This document shows, piece after piece, positions 8,749-15,646 of a stretch of 64,000 nucleotides of DNA (position 1 is the stretch's first letter; every line of letters begins with the position of its first letter). Source of the DNA: Candidatus Bathyarchaeota archaeon (lineage in GTDB: Archaea > Thermoproteota > Bathyarchaeia > Bathyarchaeales > Bathycorpusculaceae). Made by a program: the position numbers and the translations under genes. The stretch covers positions 186,001-250,000 of the forward strand of contig JAGTQX010000003.1 in assembly GCA_018396675.1 (NCBI GenBank), in the 5' to 3' direction. The notes under the pieces were generated by a model, which was not told where the DNA came from, made no database searches, and worked only from the letters and a program-made list of their open reading frames with translations.

Positions 8749-8910
8749 TTAAGTTTGTGTCGCTCTCTCTTGTATCAGTATAATTATGCCAACAATAGCC
8801 ATAAGTGCAAACAGAACTAGACCTAATGTTCTTTGGAATATTAGGTTTATCAACGCTCCAGAAACACCGAGGGCAATCATAGATAAAGCAAGTCCTTTTG
8901 ACTTCCGCAT
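8749..8910 (-). CDS. Small two-span membrane protein, 53 residues
   Basis: An open frame starts with MRKSKGLALSMIALGVSGAL and continues through two hydrophobic segments (about residues 6-24 and 28-47) separated by NLIFQRTLG, ending in the polar tail QERATQT. It is the last gene of the three-gene operon inside the putative island, 47 bases after the preceding stop. A weak GTGA element lies upstream of the ATG. The alternating hydrophobic pattern and positive-inside N-terminus support a real gene. A role as an immunity or accessory peptide to the cysteine-rich protein is a guess from position only. Confidence 0.5.
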   Translation of the reverse strand: MRKSKGLALSMIALGVSGALINLIFQRTLGLVLFALMAIVGIIILIQERATQT

Positions 8911-8957
8911 CCGTTGTTCACTTCATACTTTTTCTATTCTACTTATTTACAAATCTT

Positions 8958-9410
8958 CTAATGGTTCTTGAATGGAGGATGGAAATTTTTTCTTTTACCA
9001 ATTAGGTATCCGATGAATCCACCTATAGTTGGTGCTATGATTAGGTTGAAGATTATTGCTGGCCATGTTCCAATAAGGTTCGGTAATGATTCTAGCCCTA
9101 AAGCTTTGGTTGTGAGGCCTATGCAAAAAAGGGAAACGACTATGCCTAAACATGCTCCTAGTAGTACATATGCTATTTTGTTTAGTGTTAATCGACCCTT
9201 TTCTGAGAGTACTTCTGTTCTTATGTGCTGTAGCATGTAACAAAAACCTATTATGAGAAAAATAGTGATAGTGTTGCGAAGCAGAGCGTAAAAGTTGATG
9301 TAGCCAAGAAAGTATAGCATGCAATTTACCGCGCTGAGAATTACAAAACCTATGGCCATCTCAATCCAGAAGCGTCGCCACCACTCTGGCTTTCTACCTT
9401 TAGCAAACAT
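8958..9410 (-). CDS. Four-span membrane protein of unknown function
   Basis: About 150 residues with a polar, aromatic N-terminus (KPEWWRRFW) and four predicted spans, two tight pairs; the second pair ends in PTIGGFIGYLIGKRKNF and a basic tail. No family was recognised. The ATG is chosen over a GTG three codons upstream because GAGGAG then sits eight bases away. It lies 51 bases after the rhodanese/cysteine-rich gene and before the 53-residue membrane protein, on the same strand. By analogy with bacteriocin loci it could confer immunity or export (inference). Confidence 0.6.
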   Translation of the reverse strand: MFAKGRKPEWWRRFWIEMAIGFVILSAVNCMLYFLGYINFYALLRNTITIFLIIGFCYMLQHIRTEVLSEKGRLTLNKIAYVLLGACLGIVVSLFCIGLTTKALGLESLPNLIGTWPAIIFNLIIAPTIGGFIGYLIGKRKNFHPPFKNH

Positions 9411-9461
9411 TGTTTCCACTCCTCTTTACTTGATAAAAGAGTTCGCGGTTTATTATAATTG

Positions 9462-10811
9462 TCACGGACACCATCCGAGATATTCACAAACAGCAGCACA
9501 GCCAAGCGTCATGATGGGATCTGAATACGTCAATAGGTAAAGACAGATTGAACAAGCCAAGCCTACGGTGAAAAAGCATACAGCGATACAACCACCTCCT
9601 ATAGCGGCGGTACATCCAAGTTGACATGCAAAGCAGCTCCAGAAGTCATCCATTAAAACTGCGAAAATTCGCAACGCTTCTGTGTCGTAGTCCTGTAATT
9701 GGTCTTTGACGAGTTTAGATAAGTGCTTAGCTTCTTTTTCCATAGTGTAGTAGCCTTCTGTAAGTTGTATCAGCATTTCATCTCCGCTTTTCTCGTAGGT
9801 TTTACCTACTTTTTTGGCGATTTTGCCTAGGATGGCGTATTGCTGCGATAAAGTAATGGAAGAATTGAACTCAACAAACTCCAGTGATACGAGTTCAGAT
9901 TTGCCCGCAGGTGCATAATTCATGATCGTGAAGGAACTGTTGTAAGTTTCTGCGTCTTGAGGCGTGAGCGTTGTGTGTATGGTTAAGTTGTATTTCTCAT
10001 GTTGAACAATGTAGCTTAGGCTGTAGAATTGTAAGGATATGTCTTCCACCGCTATTTCTGTTGAGATGAACTTAGCCGTTCTGTTGGTTTTAGTGCTTGC
10101 CTCGTTATAATTCCACAGCAAAGTTTGGGTGACGAGCACCTCATAAGCTGTATCATTGGCTTCGTATGTTACAAGCGTTACCGTGCGTACTTCATCCTGC
10201 TCAAGCGTTGTAACCGCAATGTTTAAGGGTGTATTAGTGCTCGGAGGTTCTTGGTCTTGAGAACAGGATTGACAAACACAAGATGAGCCACTGGTTTGAT
10301 ATAGAAGTATGGGCTCTATGTTTGCCGATATATGTTTGCCAACAACGTTCACCGTAACATAGTGATAAGTCGTGTATATCGGGTGGCCTGCTTCTATCCA
10401 TGCGGTTATTCCGCCGAGCATGTTGTAGACTTTTGTGAAGCCGTTGCTGGCGAGAATTTGGCATGCTATCTGGCTTCTTGAACCAGCCTTACAGTAAACT
10501 ATTATTGGATCGTTCATATGCTCTTGCAGTTCGCCTATTCTATCCTCAAGCTCGTAAACGGGTATAAGAACAGCACTATATAAATGCCCGAGATTGTATT
10601 CGCTCTGGTTTCTAACATCCAAAACAAGGCTTACAGTGCCTTTCTTTATCATTTTGTAAGCTGCATCAACGCTTATGTCCTCGTAAGCTCCAGCCCCAGG
10701 CGCTTCAGCAAAAGCTACAGGCACTGCAACAAAAGCAAGCAACAACACAGCCACAAGACCAACAGCAATCAACCTCTGGCCACGCATCTCCAAAACAGAA
10801 CAGGCCTCCAC
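9462..10811 (-). CDS. Secreted rhodanese-domain protein with ten-cysteine halocin C8-like tail
   Basis: A 449-residue protein. Residues about 12-36 are a signal peptide or anchor ending in AFA. Residues 45-145 are a single rhodanese domain with active-site loop CKAGSR (C107-R112). C178, C180 and C183 form a CxCxxC motif. Residues about 190-390 are an N-glycosylation-rich, beta-strand then helical region with no recognised family. The last 57 residues hold ten cysteines (393, 396, 400, 408, 412, 420, 423, 438, 442, 448) set among Gly/Ala and hydrophobic residues, ending CEYLGWC. Halocin C8, a haloarchaeal bacteriocin, also has ten cysteines and is cut from the C-terminus of a larger precursor whose upstream part is its immunity protein. 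GTG start with GGGAGGTG five bases upstream. Head gene of the island operon. Confidence 0.65.
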   Translation of the reverse strand: MEACSVLEMRGQRLIAVGLVAVLLLAFVAVPVAFAEAPGAGAYEDISVDAAYKMIKKGTVSLVLDVRNQSEYNLGHLYSAVLIPVYELEDRIGELQEHMNDPIIVYCKAGSRSQIACQILASNGFTKVYNMLGGITAWIEAGHPIYTTYHYVTVNVVGKHISANIEPILLYQTSGSSCVCQSCSQDQEPPSTNTPLNIAVTTLEQDEVRTVTLVTYEANDTAYEVLVTQTLLWNYNEASTKTNRTAKFISTEIAVEDISLQFYSLSYIVQHEKYNLTIHTTLTPQDAETYNSSFTIMNYAPAGKSELVSLEFVEFNSSITLSQQYAILGKIAKKVGKTYEKSGDEMLIQLTEGYYTMEKEAKHLSKLVKDQLQDYDTEALRIFAVLMDDFWSCFACQLGCTAAIGGGCIAVCFFTVGLACSICLYLLTYSDPIMTLGCAAVCEYLGWCP

Positions 10812-10873
10812 CCATACACCTCCCTTTCAACTATAGAGGTGCAACCTTTGGTCCTAAAATTCTGTTTTTTTTC

Positions 10874-10886
10874 CGTATATAAAACT
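10874..10886 (-). promoter_or_regulatory. Strong TATA promoter of the island operon
   Basis: On the minus strand GTTTTATATACG is a near-ideal archaeal TATA box. Transcription about 26 bases on would give a leader of roughly 40 bases containing the GGGAGGTG ribosome binding site. It lies inside the putative island, so the operon carries its own promoter. Confidence 0.6.
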
Positions 10887-10972
10887 TTTGTAACCAAAAA
10901 TTAAACAAAACAACCTATTCACGTTCTAGCATAATTTTTTGGATTGGATTCACTTAATTTTTTAATTGCATA

Positions 10973-10987
10973 CGGCCCGGCCCATTA
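10973..10987 (+). repeat. Direct repeat, distal copy of tRNA-Ile 3' end (putative attR)
   Basis: An exact 15-base copy of CGGCCCGGCCCATTA from tRNA-Ile, lying in AT-rich DNA with no rest of a tRNA around it. The bases before it (AATTGCATA) do not match the tRNA, so similarity begins within the T arm and extends past the discriminator, as at integrase-generated junctions. Confidence 0.7.
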
Positions 10988-11056
10988 TGGTGGTTTTGTT
11001 TTTGTGTTGTACGTTTATACGGAAAGGTTTATTAAATATTAAGATTCGGAATATGA

Positions 11057-11446
11057 ATGGAGCTGCAGAACATGTCAAACAACATAACATCAGCAAGATA
11101 CGGTGGAGAACAATATCTTATAAAAGAGAAGCATGATAGTTTAACGTGTGACGAGTGTGGAGAAACTTTTGCGAAGCCCGTTTTAGCTACCGTGTCATCT
11201 GGCGGTTCCTCAAAAACTTATTATGCTTGCCCACGTTGCCTTTCAAAAGTTGGAGACGTTAAAACTGCGAAAAGTGAGGAAAAAGAAGAAGCGTCTGTGG
11301 CGATTACGCGTAGAATAAATGAAAATGTGTCGGAAAAAGTAAAATGTGAACATTTCTTGGGGTATTTGCGGAAGCGTCCGAAAAACACGCCGATACCTGA
11401 CGAGTGCTTGACATGTGACAGAATGATTGAGTGTTTAACCCAGTGA
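11057..11446 (+). CDS. Zinc-ribbon protein with a C-terminal four-cysteine module
   Basis: A 129-residue soluble protein with two metal-binding-like parts: CDEC then CPRC (about residues 31-57), and a C-terminal block CEHFLGYL...PDECLTCDRMIEC. The centre is charged and low in complexity (KSEEKEEAS). No membrane segment. No established function is known to me. The ATG used suits a leaderless transcript, since TTTATTAAAT lies about 26 bases upstream; an inner ATG at 11072 with GGAG nine bases before it is the alternative. It is the first gene beyond the distal tRNA repeat. Confidence 0.65.
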   Translation: MELQNMSNNITSARYGGEQYLIKEKHDSLTCDECGETFAKPVLATVSSGGSSKTYYACPRCLSKVGDVKTAKSEEKEEASVAITRRINENVSEKVKCEHFLGYLRKRPKNTPIPDECLTCDRMIECLTQ

Positions 11447-11532
11447 AGATGCTTTAATGCGGCTTTAGGTTTTTGGCGGGTAAGGTTAAAGTATTCGAGA
11501 GTTACATATGGCAGACTGAATGAGGTTGCCAC

Positions 11533-12222
11533 TTGCTTCCGCTGAAGGATTTGAACCGTCCATGGAGAAAACCGCACGTAAACCGTATGCTGCTAATCAT
11601 AAACATTGTTGTTTTTGCGGTTTATTGGTTGTCTGCGAATGGAATCTTGTTTTCGCAAAGGATTGCGGCGGTAATTGAGGATAGGTTTACGATGTTTCCT
11701 TTGTACGTCGTTCATGGGCAGAGGCTTTACACGTTGGTGACTTCAATGTTTATGCATGCAAGCTGGCTTCACCTTTTGGGAAACATGCTTTATCTTTACA
11801 TTTTTGGCGATAATGTTGAGGATGTTTTTGGCCATTTGGGTTATCTTGTTTTTTACATTTTTTGCGGTTTAGCTGCAGCTTTCACACATATATTAAGCAT
11901 ATATTGGGGGCTGACGTTTCCAGCGGATTTAAGCGTCGGCGTTGTTGGTGCTTCTGGAGCAATTTCCGGTGTTTTGGGGGCATATTTTGTGCTTTACCCG
12001 AAAGCAAAAATTTTGACGCTTGTTACGTATTTTATATTGCCGATACCCGCGGTTATTCTTTTAGGCTTTTGGTTTTTGATGCAGTGGCTTTACGGGTTTT
12101 TTGATGTTTACAGTGGAGTTGCTTACTGGGCGCATATTGGCGGTTTCATAGCTGGAATGATTTTGGCATTAGCGTTTGGGCTTCAGAGAAAGAAGATGCG
12201 GGAAACACGGCTTCGCTTTTAA
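11533..12222 (+). CDS. Rhomboid-family intramembrane serine protease
   Basis: Cleaves transmembrane substrates within the lipid bilayer. The catalytic serine S141 lies in GASGAISG and the partner histidine H201 in AHIGGF; the HASWLHLLGNMLYL segment (H75, H80, N84) is the conserved oxyanion-side helix. At 229 residues with six or seven spans it is a minimal rhomboid. The start is TTG with GAGGT six bases upstream. No substrate is obvious, though many single-span surface proteins are encoded in this window. Confidence 0.9.
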   Translation: MLPLKDLNRPWRKPHVNRMLLIINIVVFAVYWLSANGILFSQRIAAVIEDRFTMFPLYVVHGQRLYTLVTSMFMHASWLHLLGNMLYLYIFGDNVEDVFGHLGYLVFYIFCGLAAAFTHILSIYWGLTFPADLSVGVVGASGAISGVLGAYFVLYPKAKILTLVTYFILPIPAVILLGFWFLMQWLYGFFDVYSGVAYWAHIGGFIAGMILALAFGLQRKKMRETRLRF

Positions 12223-12226
12223 AAAA
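12221..12226 (-). terminator. Oligo-T terminator of the C/D sRNA
   Basis: Six consecutive T residues on the minus strand, beginning three bases after the sRNA terminal stem. Archaeal RNA polymerase commonly stops at such runs. It overlaps the rhomboid stop codon on the other strand. Confidence 0.45.
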
Positions 12227-12229
12227 CTT

Positions 12230-12292
12230 GGGGTCTGTCCGTCATGAGTTCCTCATCCGCATAATCAGACTGGGACGGCTACATCATCCCCC
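12230..12292 (-). ncRNA. Candidate C/D box sRNA guiding 23S rRNA P-loop methylation
   Basis: Reading the minus strand: stem GGGGG, box C ATGATGT, a 12-base guide, box D' CTGA, spacer TTATG, box C' CGGATGA, a 15-base second guide, box D CAGA (one base from CTGA), then CCCC closing the stem. The first guide, AGCCGTCCCAGT, pairs over 11 contiguous bases (two G-U) with the 23S P-loop element ACUGGGGCGGU; the base facing the fifth guide position before D' would be the second G of that run, equivalent to E. coli G2251, a known 2'-O-methyl site in bacteria. Promoter and oligo-T flank it. The second guide's target is unknown and the D box is non-canonical. Confidence 0.62.
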
Positions 12293-12313
12293 GCTAACAT
12301 AACAGCGTCTCCA

Positions 12314-12327
12314 ACAAATAAAGTTTT
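12314..12327 (-). promoter_or_regulatory. BRE/TATA promoter of the C/D sRNA
   Basis: GAAAACTTTATTTG on the minus strand gives a purine-rich BRE followed by a TATA-like box centred about 26 bases before the sRNA's 5' stem, as expected for an independently transcribed archaeal RNA. Confidence 0.5.
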
Positions 12328-12461
12328 CAAACTCTCTGTTTTATGAAAAATAGACTATACCATTTTATCAACGATGTGACAACCAGCCTAAAACCTATAA
12401 TGAAGAACCGATTTGATAATTCGCTAATAGCTGTAAAAGACTGACTTTAATGCTTTCAATT

Positions 12462-12797
12462 TTACTGTCCGCTGGAAACCTGTTTGACTTTTTTGTTTAG
12501 AGCTTTTATCGTGCCTGAAACTTTCAGGACGTGAACTGCGGCTGGTTTGGAGGCTATTTCTGTTATGGACGCCAACGCTGCTCTGACTTTTTCGGTTTCT
12601 GTGTGTGCCACGCGGATTATTGCAAGCCCACTCTGCTCATTATAGTCAATCAGTTTTAGACCTGATTTGCTTGCGCCGTATTCCCCGTAAAGCTGCATGA
12701 TTGAACACCAAACTGCTTCCAAAAACTCCCTCGTGTCAAAAGTCTCGCTGGACTCGACCCTTAATGCCAGATAACGGCGTTTAGACTTTTTTAACAA
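12462..12797 (-). CDS. RNase P protein component Pop5
   Basis: A 111-residue archaeal Pop5-type subunit of ribonuclease P, which with Rpp30 binds the catalytic RNA and helps remove 5' leaders from precursor tRNA. It begins KSKRRYLALRVES and contains the family's ferredoxin-like pattern with LKLIDYNEQSGLAIIRV followed by the basic C-terminus. TTG start overlapping the end of Rpp30 by seven bases, so translation is coupled. The Rpp30-Pop5 gene pair matches the physical partnership known for the two proteins in archaea. Confidence 0.85.
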   Translation of the reverse strand: MLKKSKRRYLALRVESSETFDTREFLEAVWCSIMQLYGEYGASKSGLKLIDYNEQSGLAIIRVAHTETEKVRAALASITEIASKPAAVHVLKVSGTIKALNKKVKQVSSGQ

Positions 12798-13525
12798 TCC
12801 TTACCACTTCTGATTACGCGAATTCCAGGCGCAACAAATTTTGAATCAAGTTTTTCCCTATTCCGTTTAACTATGCCTAATGGATTTTTGGAAACAGCCT
12901 CTATGGCTGAAGACTTGTCCAAATCGAAAAGAGAGGCAAAAGCAGCCATTTCTAAAGGTTTCCGCATGAGCATCTCATTCGCGGCACCACTTGAAATAAC
13001 TAGCGGCACACGATAAGCCTTCGCCATGATTGTTTCAGCACGCAAAGCTGACAAAAGCCGAACCTTGTCCGGCCCTTTCAACGTTATTAACGGTTTAGCG
13101 TCAATTTCTAAAGCTGCTAGGCTGCTTGAAGCTAATTCAGATTCTGCCCTGTCAAAAAATCTTTTGCGAAAATCCGCTGAAGGAAAATTCAATAAGTCTA
13201 CCCGCCGGTCTTTGGCTGCTTGCCGCGCAACATTTTTGGAATCGCATATTACGGCAATTATTTCAAACTTTCTTCTAAACTTTCTCAACATGCTGGTCAG
13301 TTCATCAGGCGTCTTGGGCTTCAAATCCAAGCGGGAGGCAAAGTCTACGGTTGCTTCATGGCAAAAATCCCGTAAACGTCGAATATAATCCTCATTTACG
13401 TTATATGGCAACGGCACTGCTATTAGGCTGTAGCCAAGCGCCGCAGCTTTCTTTACCATACGTCTTGTGTGTTCAACATCGCAGAGGTTTGGTTGAAGGT
13501 GAAGGTCTGCAAATTTTCTTTTCAT
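12791..13525 (-). CDS. RNase P protein component Rpp30
   Basis: A 244-residue TIM-barrel protein of the Rpp30 family, partner of Pop5 in archaeal and eukaryotic RNase P. Typical features are the N-terminal KFADLHLQPN, the ALGYSLIAVPLPYN strand, an IIAVICDSKNVARQAAKDRRVDLLNFP segment, and LVISSGAANEMLMRKPLE near residue 200, where family members carry the conserved I-SSGA. It overlaps the upstream exosome-associated gene by four bases (ATGA-type junction) and the downstream Pop5 gene by seven, indicating one operon. Confidence 0.9.
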   Translation of the reverse strand: MKRKFADLHLQPNLCDVEHTRRMVKKAAALGYSLIAVPLPYNVNEDYIRRLRDFCHEATVDFASRLDLKPKTPDELTSMLRKFRRKFEIIAVICDSKNVARQAAKDRRVDLLNFPSADFRKRFFDRAESELASSSLAALEIDAKPLITLKGPDKVRLLSALRAETIMAKAYRVPLVISSGAANEMLMRKPLEMAAFASLFDLDKSSAIEAVSKNPLGIVKRNREKLDSKFVAPGIRVIRSGKDC

Positions 13526-13968
13526 GGGATTATCCCAAGGTTTCTGCAGGCTTCCCTTATCTCTTCGGGTTTTGACTTCTTAAAGTGGACGCGTAAATGT
13601 ATCGGGTCGGCGGTGCAAAGCCTGAACTTGTTTAGGTATGCAGACTGCTTATCAAGTCTTATGTAAAAGCAGCCCTTTTCAATATGCTGTTCAATTTCGC
13701 TGCCCAAAATTTCTTTGTCTAGACTGCTCAGGTTCGAAGCCAACTTTTCAAAAAACTCTTTTATGCACTCTTTATCTTTGATTTTCGCTTCAAAGAGGAT
13801 TATTGGATTTCCATGATGCCCAGTCAAGTTTGACTTCTGGAAAACGACGGTTTCAGAAACTTTGGCTGGCATAATATTGCGCACTGCAGACAGAACTTTC
13901 TCTTCGTCTTCAGTTGCATGGGCAAACACTCTCACATCTATGTGTGTTACTGGAATTTTAGAGGACAA
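13522..13968 (-). CDS. RNA-binding protein, exosome-associated (COG1325-like)
   Basis: A 148-residue protein of the archaeal family annotated as predicted exosome subunit/RNA-binding protein. It opens with IPVTHIDVRVFAHATEDEEKVLSAVRNIMP and has the family's GHHGNPIILFEAKI centre and the LRVHFKK C-terminus. Family members are small alpha/beta proteins related in fold to ribosomal L5-type domains; enzymatic activity is not expected. Its place between eL13 and Rpp30 is a recurring archaeal gene order, linking ribosome, RNA processing and RNA decay. Confidence 0.75.
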   Translation of the reverse strand: MSSKIPVTHIDVRVFAHATEDEEKVLSAVRNIMPAKVSETVVFQKSNLTGHHGNPIILFEAKIKDKECIKEFFEKLASNLSSLDKEILGSEIEQHIEKGCFYIRLDKQSAYLNKFRLCTADPIHLRVHFKKSKPEEIREACRNLGIIP

Positions 13969-13989
13969 AACGGCATCATCACGGGTATA

Positions 13990-14259
13990 TCATTGTTTCT
14001 TTTCGCTTTTAGGTTTTCTTGTCTTCGCCTTAGATTTCGGAGGCTCTTTTGCAGCCGTTTTTGCTGCTTCTGCTAAAAACTCGTTCAAAGCTTTAACATT
14101 CTCGTCGTGAACGGTGCGCCTTCTAGGGTCTACTGAAACGCCAAGTTTAAGGGCTTTTTTTAAACTTAACTTGGCTGCCTTTAACTCTCCCATGCTGAAG
14201 CCTTTTCCAAAACGTTGTTTTCCGCCTTTTTTGATAACGAGTGGTTTCAGAGTGCTCAT
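13990..14259 (-). CDS. rpl13e: Large-subunit ribosomal protein eL13
   Basis: An 89-residue eL13 protein with the basic N-terminus KPLVIKKGGKQRFGKGFSMGEL, the segment LGVSVDPRRRTVHDENVKAL, and a lysine-rich C-terminal tail. In archaea eL13 is largely confined to the TACK and Asgard groups, so it is useful for placing the organism. It follows eL15 by four bases and is certainly cotranscribed with it. Confidence 0.92.
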   Translation of the reverse strand: MSTLKPLVIKKGGKQRFGKGFSMGELKAAKLSLKKALKLGVSVDPRRRTVHDENVKALNEFLAEAAKTAAKEPPKSKAKTRKPKSEKKQ

Positions 14260-14263
14260 GGCT

Positions 14264-14839
14264 TTACTCTCCTGTCGCTGCTTTTCTGCTTGGTCTTGCT
14301 TTTTCTGCTCCGCGTCCTTTATTTCTCAAGCTTCTTACTTTTTTGCCTGCGCTGGTTAAGCCTCTGAAGACTCTTCTCTTGTGCTGTTTTTGGCATATCC
14401 AGTTTACGTCCTTGTCAGACTTTATTGCAGGATGATTTTTGTCAACCATCAAGACTTCGAACCATTTGAAACGTCCATCCTCGCCGACCCAGTAAGAGTT
14501 CAAAACTTCAAGATTTGGATACTTTTTGGCGGCGCGCTCTTCAGCAATTAGCCTAATGCTTTTCGCAGGCTTGTACTTTTTAACGCCCATACGCTTTGGT
14601 CTTCTTCCAGCTTTCGGCCGCTGTTTTCTTAATCCGCCGCGTCTAACGCGTACACGAACAACTATAAAGCCTTGTTTCGCTTTATAGCCAAGCTTTCTCG
14701 CCCGGTCCAAGCGCGTTGGCTTTTCAACACGTATTATCGCCGGCTGCTTGCGCCATTCTATTAGTCTTTGGCGCATTAACTCGTCTACGAAGGATTCTTC
14801 AGGTTTTTTCCAAGCTTCAGCAATATACTTGTACGCCAT
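14264..14839 (-). CDS. rpl15e: Large-subunit ribosomal protein eL15
   Basis: A 191-residue eL15 protein, near full family length. Family hallmarks are [16 protein letters not shown] at the N-terminus, [27 protein letters not shown] in the centre, and the C-terminal [15 protein letters not shown]. It heads the minus-strand operon eL15-eL13-exosome protein-Rpp30-Pop5. A good GTGAGGTGAAAAT leader precedes the ATG. Confidence 0.95.
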   Translation of the reverse strand: MAYKYIAEAWKKPEESFVDELMRQRLIEWRKQPAIIRVEKPTRLDRARKLGYKAKQGFIVVRVRVRRGGLRKQRPKAGRRPKRMGVKKYKPAKSIRLIAEERAAKKYPNLEVLNSYWVGEDGRFKWFEVLMVDKNHPAIKSDKDVNWICQKQHKRRVFRGLTSAGKKVRSLRNKGRGAEKARPSRKAATGE

Positions 14840-14930
14840 ATTTTCACCTCACTTCTAGTTTACGGTTCAACCATACGGTTACATCCCAGCGGATTCATCC
14901 GCCTTCGGCTTTCAATGATTGCGCCAGCCA
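14840..14930 (-). promoter_or_regulatory. Long structured leader of the eL15 operon
   Basis: A TATA-like AGTTTATTTTG at about 14935 would start transcription near the 14910s, leaving an untranslated leader of roughly 70 bases or more, unusual in a genome where many genes look leaderless. Within it, 14889-14902 form an inverted repeat (GCGGAT/ATCCGC), and AACCGT occurs twice further on. Ribosomal operons are often autoregulated through such leaders; that role is inference. Confidence 0.3.
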
Positions 14931-14963
14931 ACAAAATAAACTTTTCCAAAAAGCGCGAGCCCT

Positions 14964-15641
14964 TCACATTGGCTTTTCCTCAAGCATCGCCTTCTTAACA
15001 ATAAAATAGCCGCTTTGCCCTTTCCAAACTGTTTCGGCGTCAACTATTTTCAGTTTTTTTCTGAAAAACGGAGCGTCAACAACCAATGTTTCGTATTCGC
15101 CTCCTTCACCAACTAGCGAAACGCCAAACCGTTTATTCAACTCAACCAAAGCCTTAACAGCAGCATCGTCAATTTTTCGTCCAAGCCAGTCTCTCGAAAA
15201 ACCATACGCGTAAACTCCAGCCACGATAACCTCAAATTTAAGGTTTAAAATTTCCTCAAGAATTTTTGCAGGGTTTTCTCCCCAAAGCGGAGACAAACAT
15301 CTTAGGTTCAGCTGCTTGCAGATTTGCTCAATTCTCATCTTCTGATAGTTGGAGGCTATCGCCCCCGAAACCAAACCTTCAACATCAAGCTTTGCAATTA
15401 AGTGTTTCAAGTCCTCAACTTCGGCTTCCTTATCTCCGAAAGTTTCACCTTTCACAAGCGGGATTCCAACGGCGTCGGCGAACAAATCCATCAAGTGCAT
15501 GTTGGGGTAGTGAAACATCCAACTGTCTTCTCGCACAGGAACCATGCTCACAAGATATTTCACAGTGCAACCCATTTTTAGTACTCTGTGAAGCGCGAGT
15601 GTGGAGTCTTTTCCGCCTGTAGCTAAAACTGCAACTTGCAT
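14964..15641 (-). CDS. Diphthine--ammonia ligase-like PP-loop ATPase (Dph6 family)
   Basis: Predicted to catalyse the last step of diphthamide formation on elongation factor aEF2, amidating diphthine with ATP. The N-type PP-loop is ATGGKDST (residues 7-14), and the family signature GEGGEYETLVVD lies near residue 177, with DAPFF following. At 225 residues it is the single-domain archaeal form. It lies immediately after the geranylgeranyl reductase gene (five-base gap) and upstream of the ribosomal operon on the same strand. Confidence 0.87.
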   Translation of the reverse strand: MQVAVLATGGKDSTLALHRVLKMGCTVKYLVSMVPVREDSWMFHYPNMHLMDLFADAVGIPLVKGETFGDKEAEVEDLKHLIAKLDVEGLVSGAIASNYQKMRIEQICKQLNLRCLSPLWGENPAKILEEILNLKFEVIVAGVYAYGFSRDWLGRKIDDAAVKALVELNKRFGVSLVGEGGEYETLVVDAPFFRKKLKIVDAETVWKGQSGYFIVKKAMLEEKPM

Positions 15642-15646
15642 AAAAC

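Larger units (their letters stand above)
8685..10987. mobile_element. Putative 2.3-kb tRNA-Ile-integrated island (no integrase seen)
   Basis: The interval is bounded by the intact tRNA-Ile and a second copy of its 3' end. It holds only three minus-strand genes forming one operon, none of them a household function: a rhodanese/cysteine-rich secreted protein and two small membrane proteins. No integrase, transposase or replication gene is visible, so if this is an insertion it was mobilised in trans or has lost its own enzyme. A decayed tandem tRNA duplication would also explain the repeat. Confidence 0.45.
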
